From: an uncultured bacterium
GTDB lineage: Bacteria > UBP6 > UBA1177 > JAKLFG01
Direction of reading: 5' to 3'
Assembly: GCA_937871295.1 (NCBI GenBank)
Contig: CALMRE010000157.1
Span: 1 to 32,265 of the forward strand
Length of the DNA: 32,265 nucleotides
The position numbers and the translations under genes are program-made. Below, piece after piece: positions 31,647 through 32,265 of this stretch. Each line of letters opens with the position of its first letter. Position 1 is the stretch's first letter. The notes under the pieces were generated by a model. The model saw only the letters and a list, made by a program, of their open reading frames with translations. It had not been told where the DNA came from and did not search any database.

Positions 31647-32265
<619 letters not shown>

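Overview
The window looks like a chromosomal segment from a Gram-negative bacterium of moderately high GC. It encodes four lipoproteins, a paired-MMPL (RND-type) exporter, a GtrA-type flippase and PilZ proteins. A surface lipoprotein begins with spaced cysteines (CxxxxxCxxxxxCxxxxxC) and is followed by Ig-like and FG-GAP repeats, and a second lipoprotein has an Asp/Asn-rich low-complexity tether. These traits are common in Myxococcota, Bradymonadota and other former deltaproteobacterial lineages. That placement is an impression from protein style; no rRNA or tRNA is present to test it.

Layout. (1) 1-2826, plus strand: the 3' end of a secreted beta-propeller-like gene, a DUF4143-type AAA ATPase and a TPR lipoprotein. 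(2) 2805-4667, minus strand: a membrane sulfatase/phosphoglycerol-transferase-like enzyme, divergent from (3) 4818-12885, plus strand: a tight operon of PilZ, MMPL permease, lipoprotein PepF-type peptidase, GtrB-like glycosyltransferase, AsnB-like amidotransferase and GtrA. (4) 16397-12857, minus strand: a second PilZ gene, a membrane-anchored AmrS-type radical SAM enzyme and a polytopic spermidine-synthase-like protein. (5) 27567-16476, minus strand: a peptide-modification cassette. (6) 29644-27670, minus strand: two extracytoplasmic proteins. (7) 30036-31637, plus strand: an MFS transporter, convergent with a truncated hybrid histidine kinase.

The most interesting part is region 5. A PqqD-like protein with its own promoter is followed by a 2705-residue lipoprotein, an Sec11/SipW-like signal peptidase-fold protein, a SPASM radical SAM enzyme and an HPr-kinase-like P-loop protein. 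I found two very short genes inside this cassette that conventional calling would miss: a 41-codon gene between the giant lipoprotein and the peptidase (18953-19078), and a 55-codon gene directly before the kinase (17241-17408). Their first ~22 residues align without gaps over 20 positions (Y-x-K-P-x3-E-E-x2-I-x4-L-F-x-C) and then diverge into cysteine-containing tails of different length. This is the architecture of RiPP precursors: conserved leader, variable core. I infer one modification system (PqqD as leader-binding domain, radical SAM as tailoring enzyme, S26 protein as leader protease, HPr-kinase homolog as possible kinase) acting on two substrates. The giant surface lipoprotein is encoded in the same transcription unit.

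Good sigma-70-like promoters can be seen before most units. The two PilZ-led operons have almost the same promoter (TTGCTT, 16-17 bp, TATAAT/TATACT). No IS element, CRISPR array, tRNA or rRNA was recognised.
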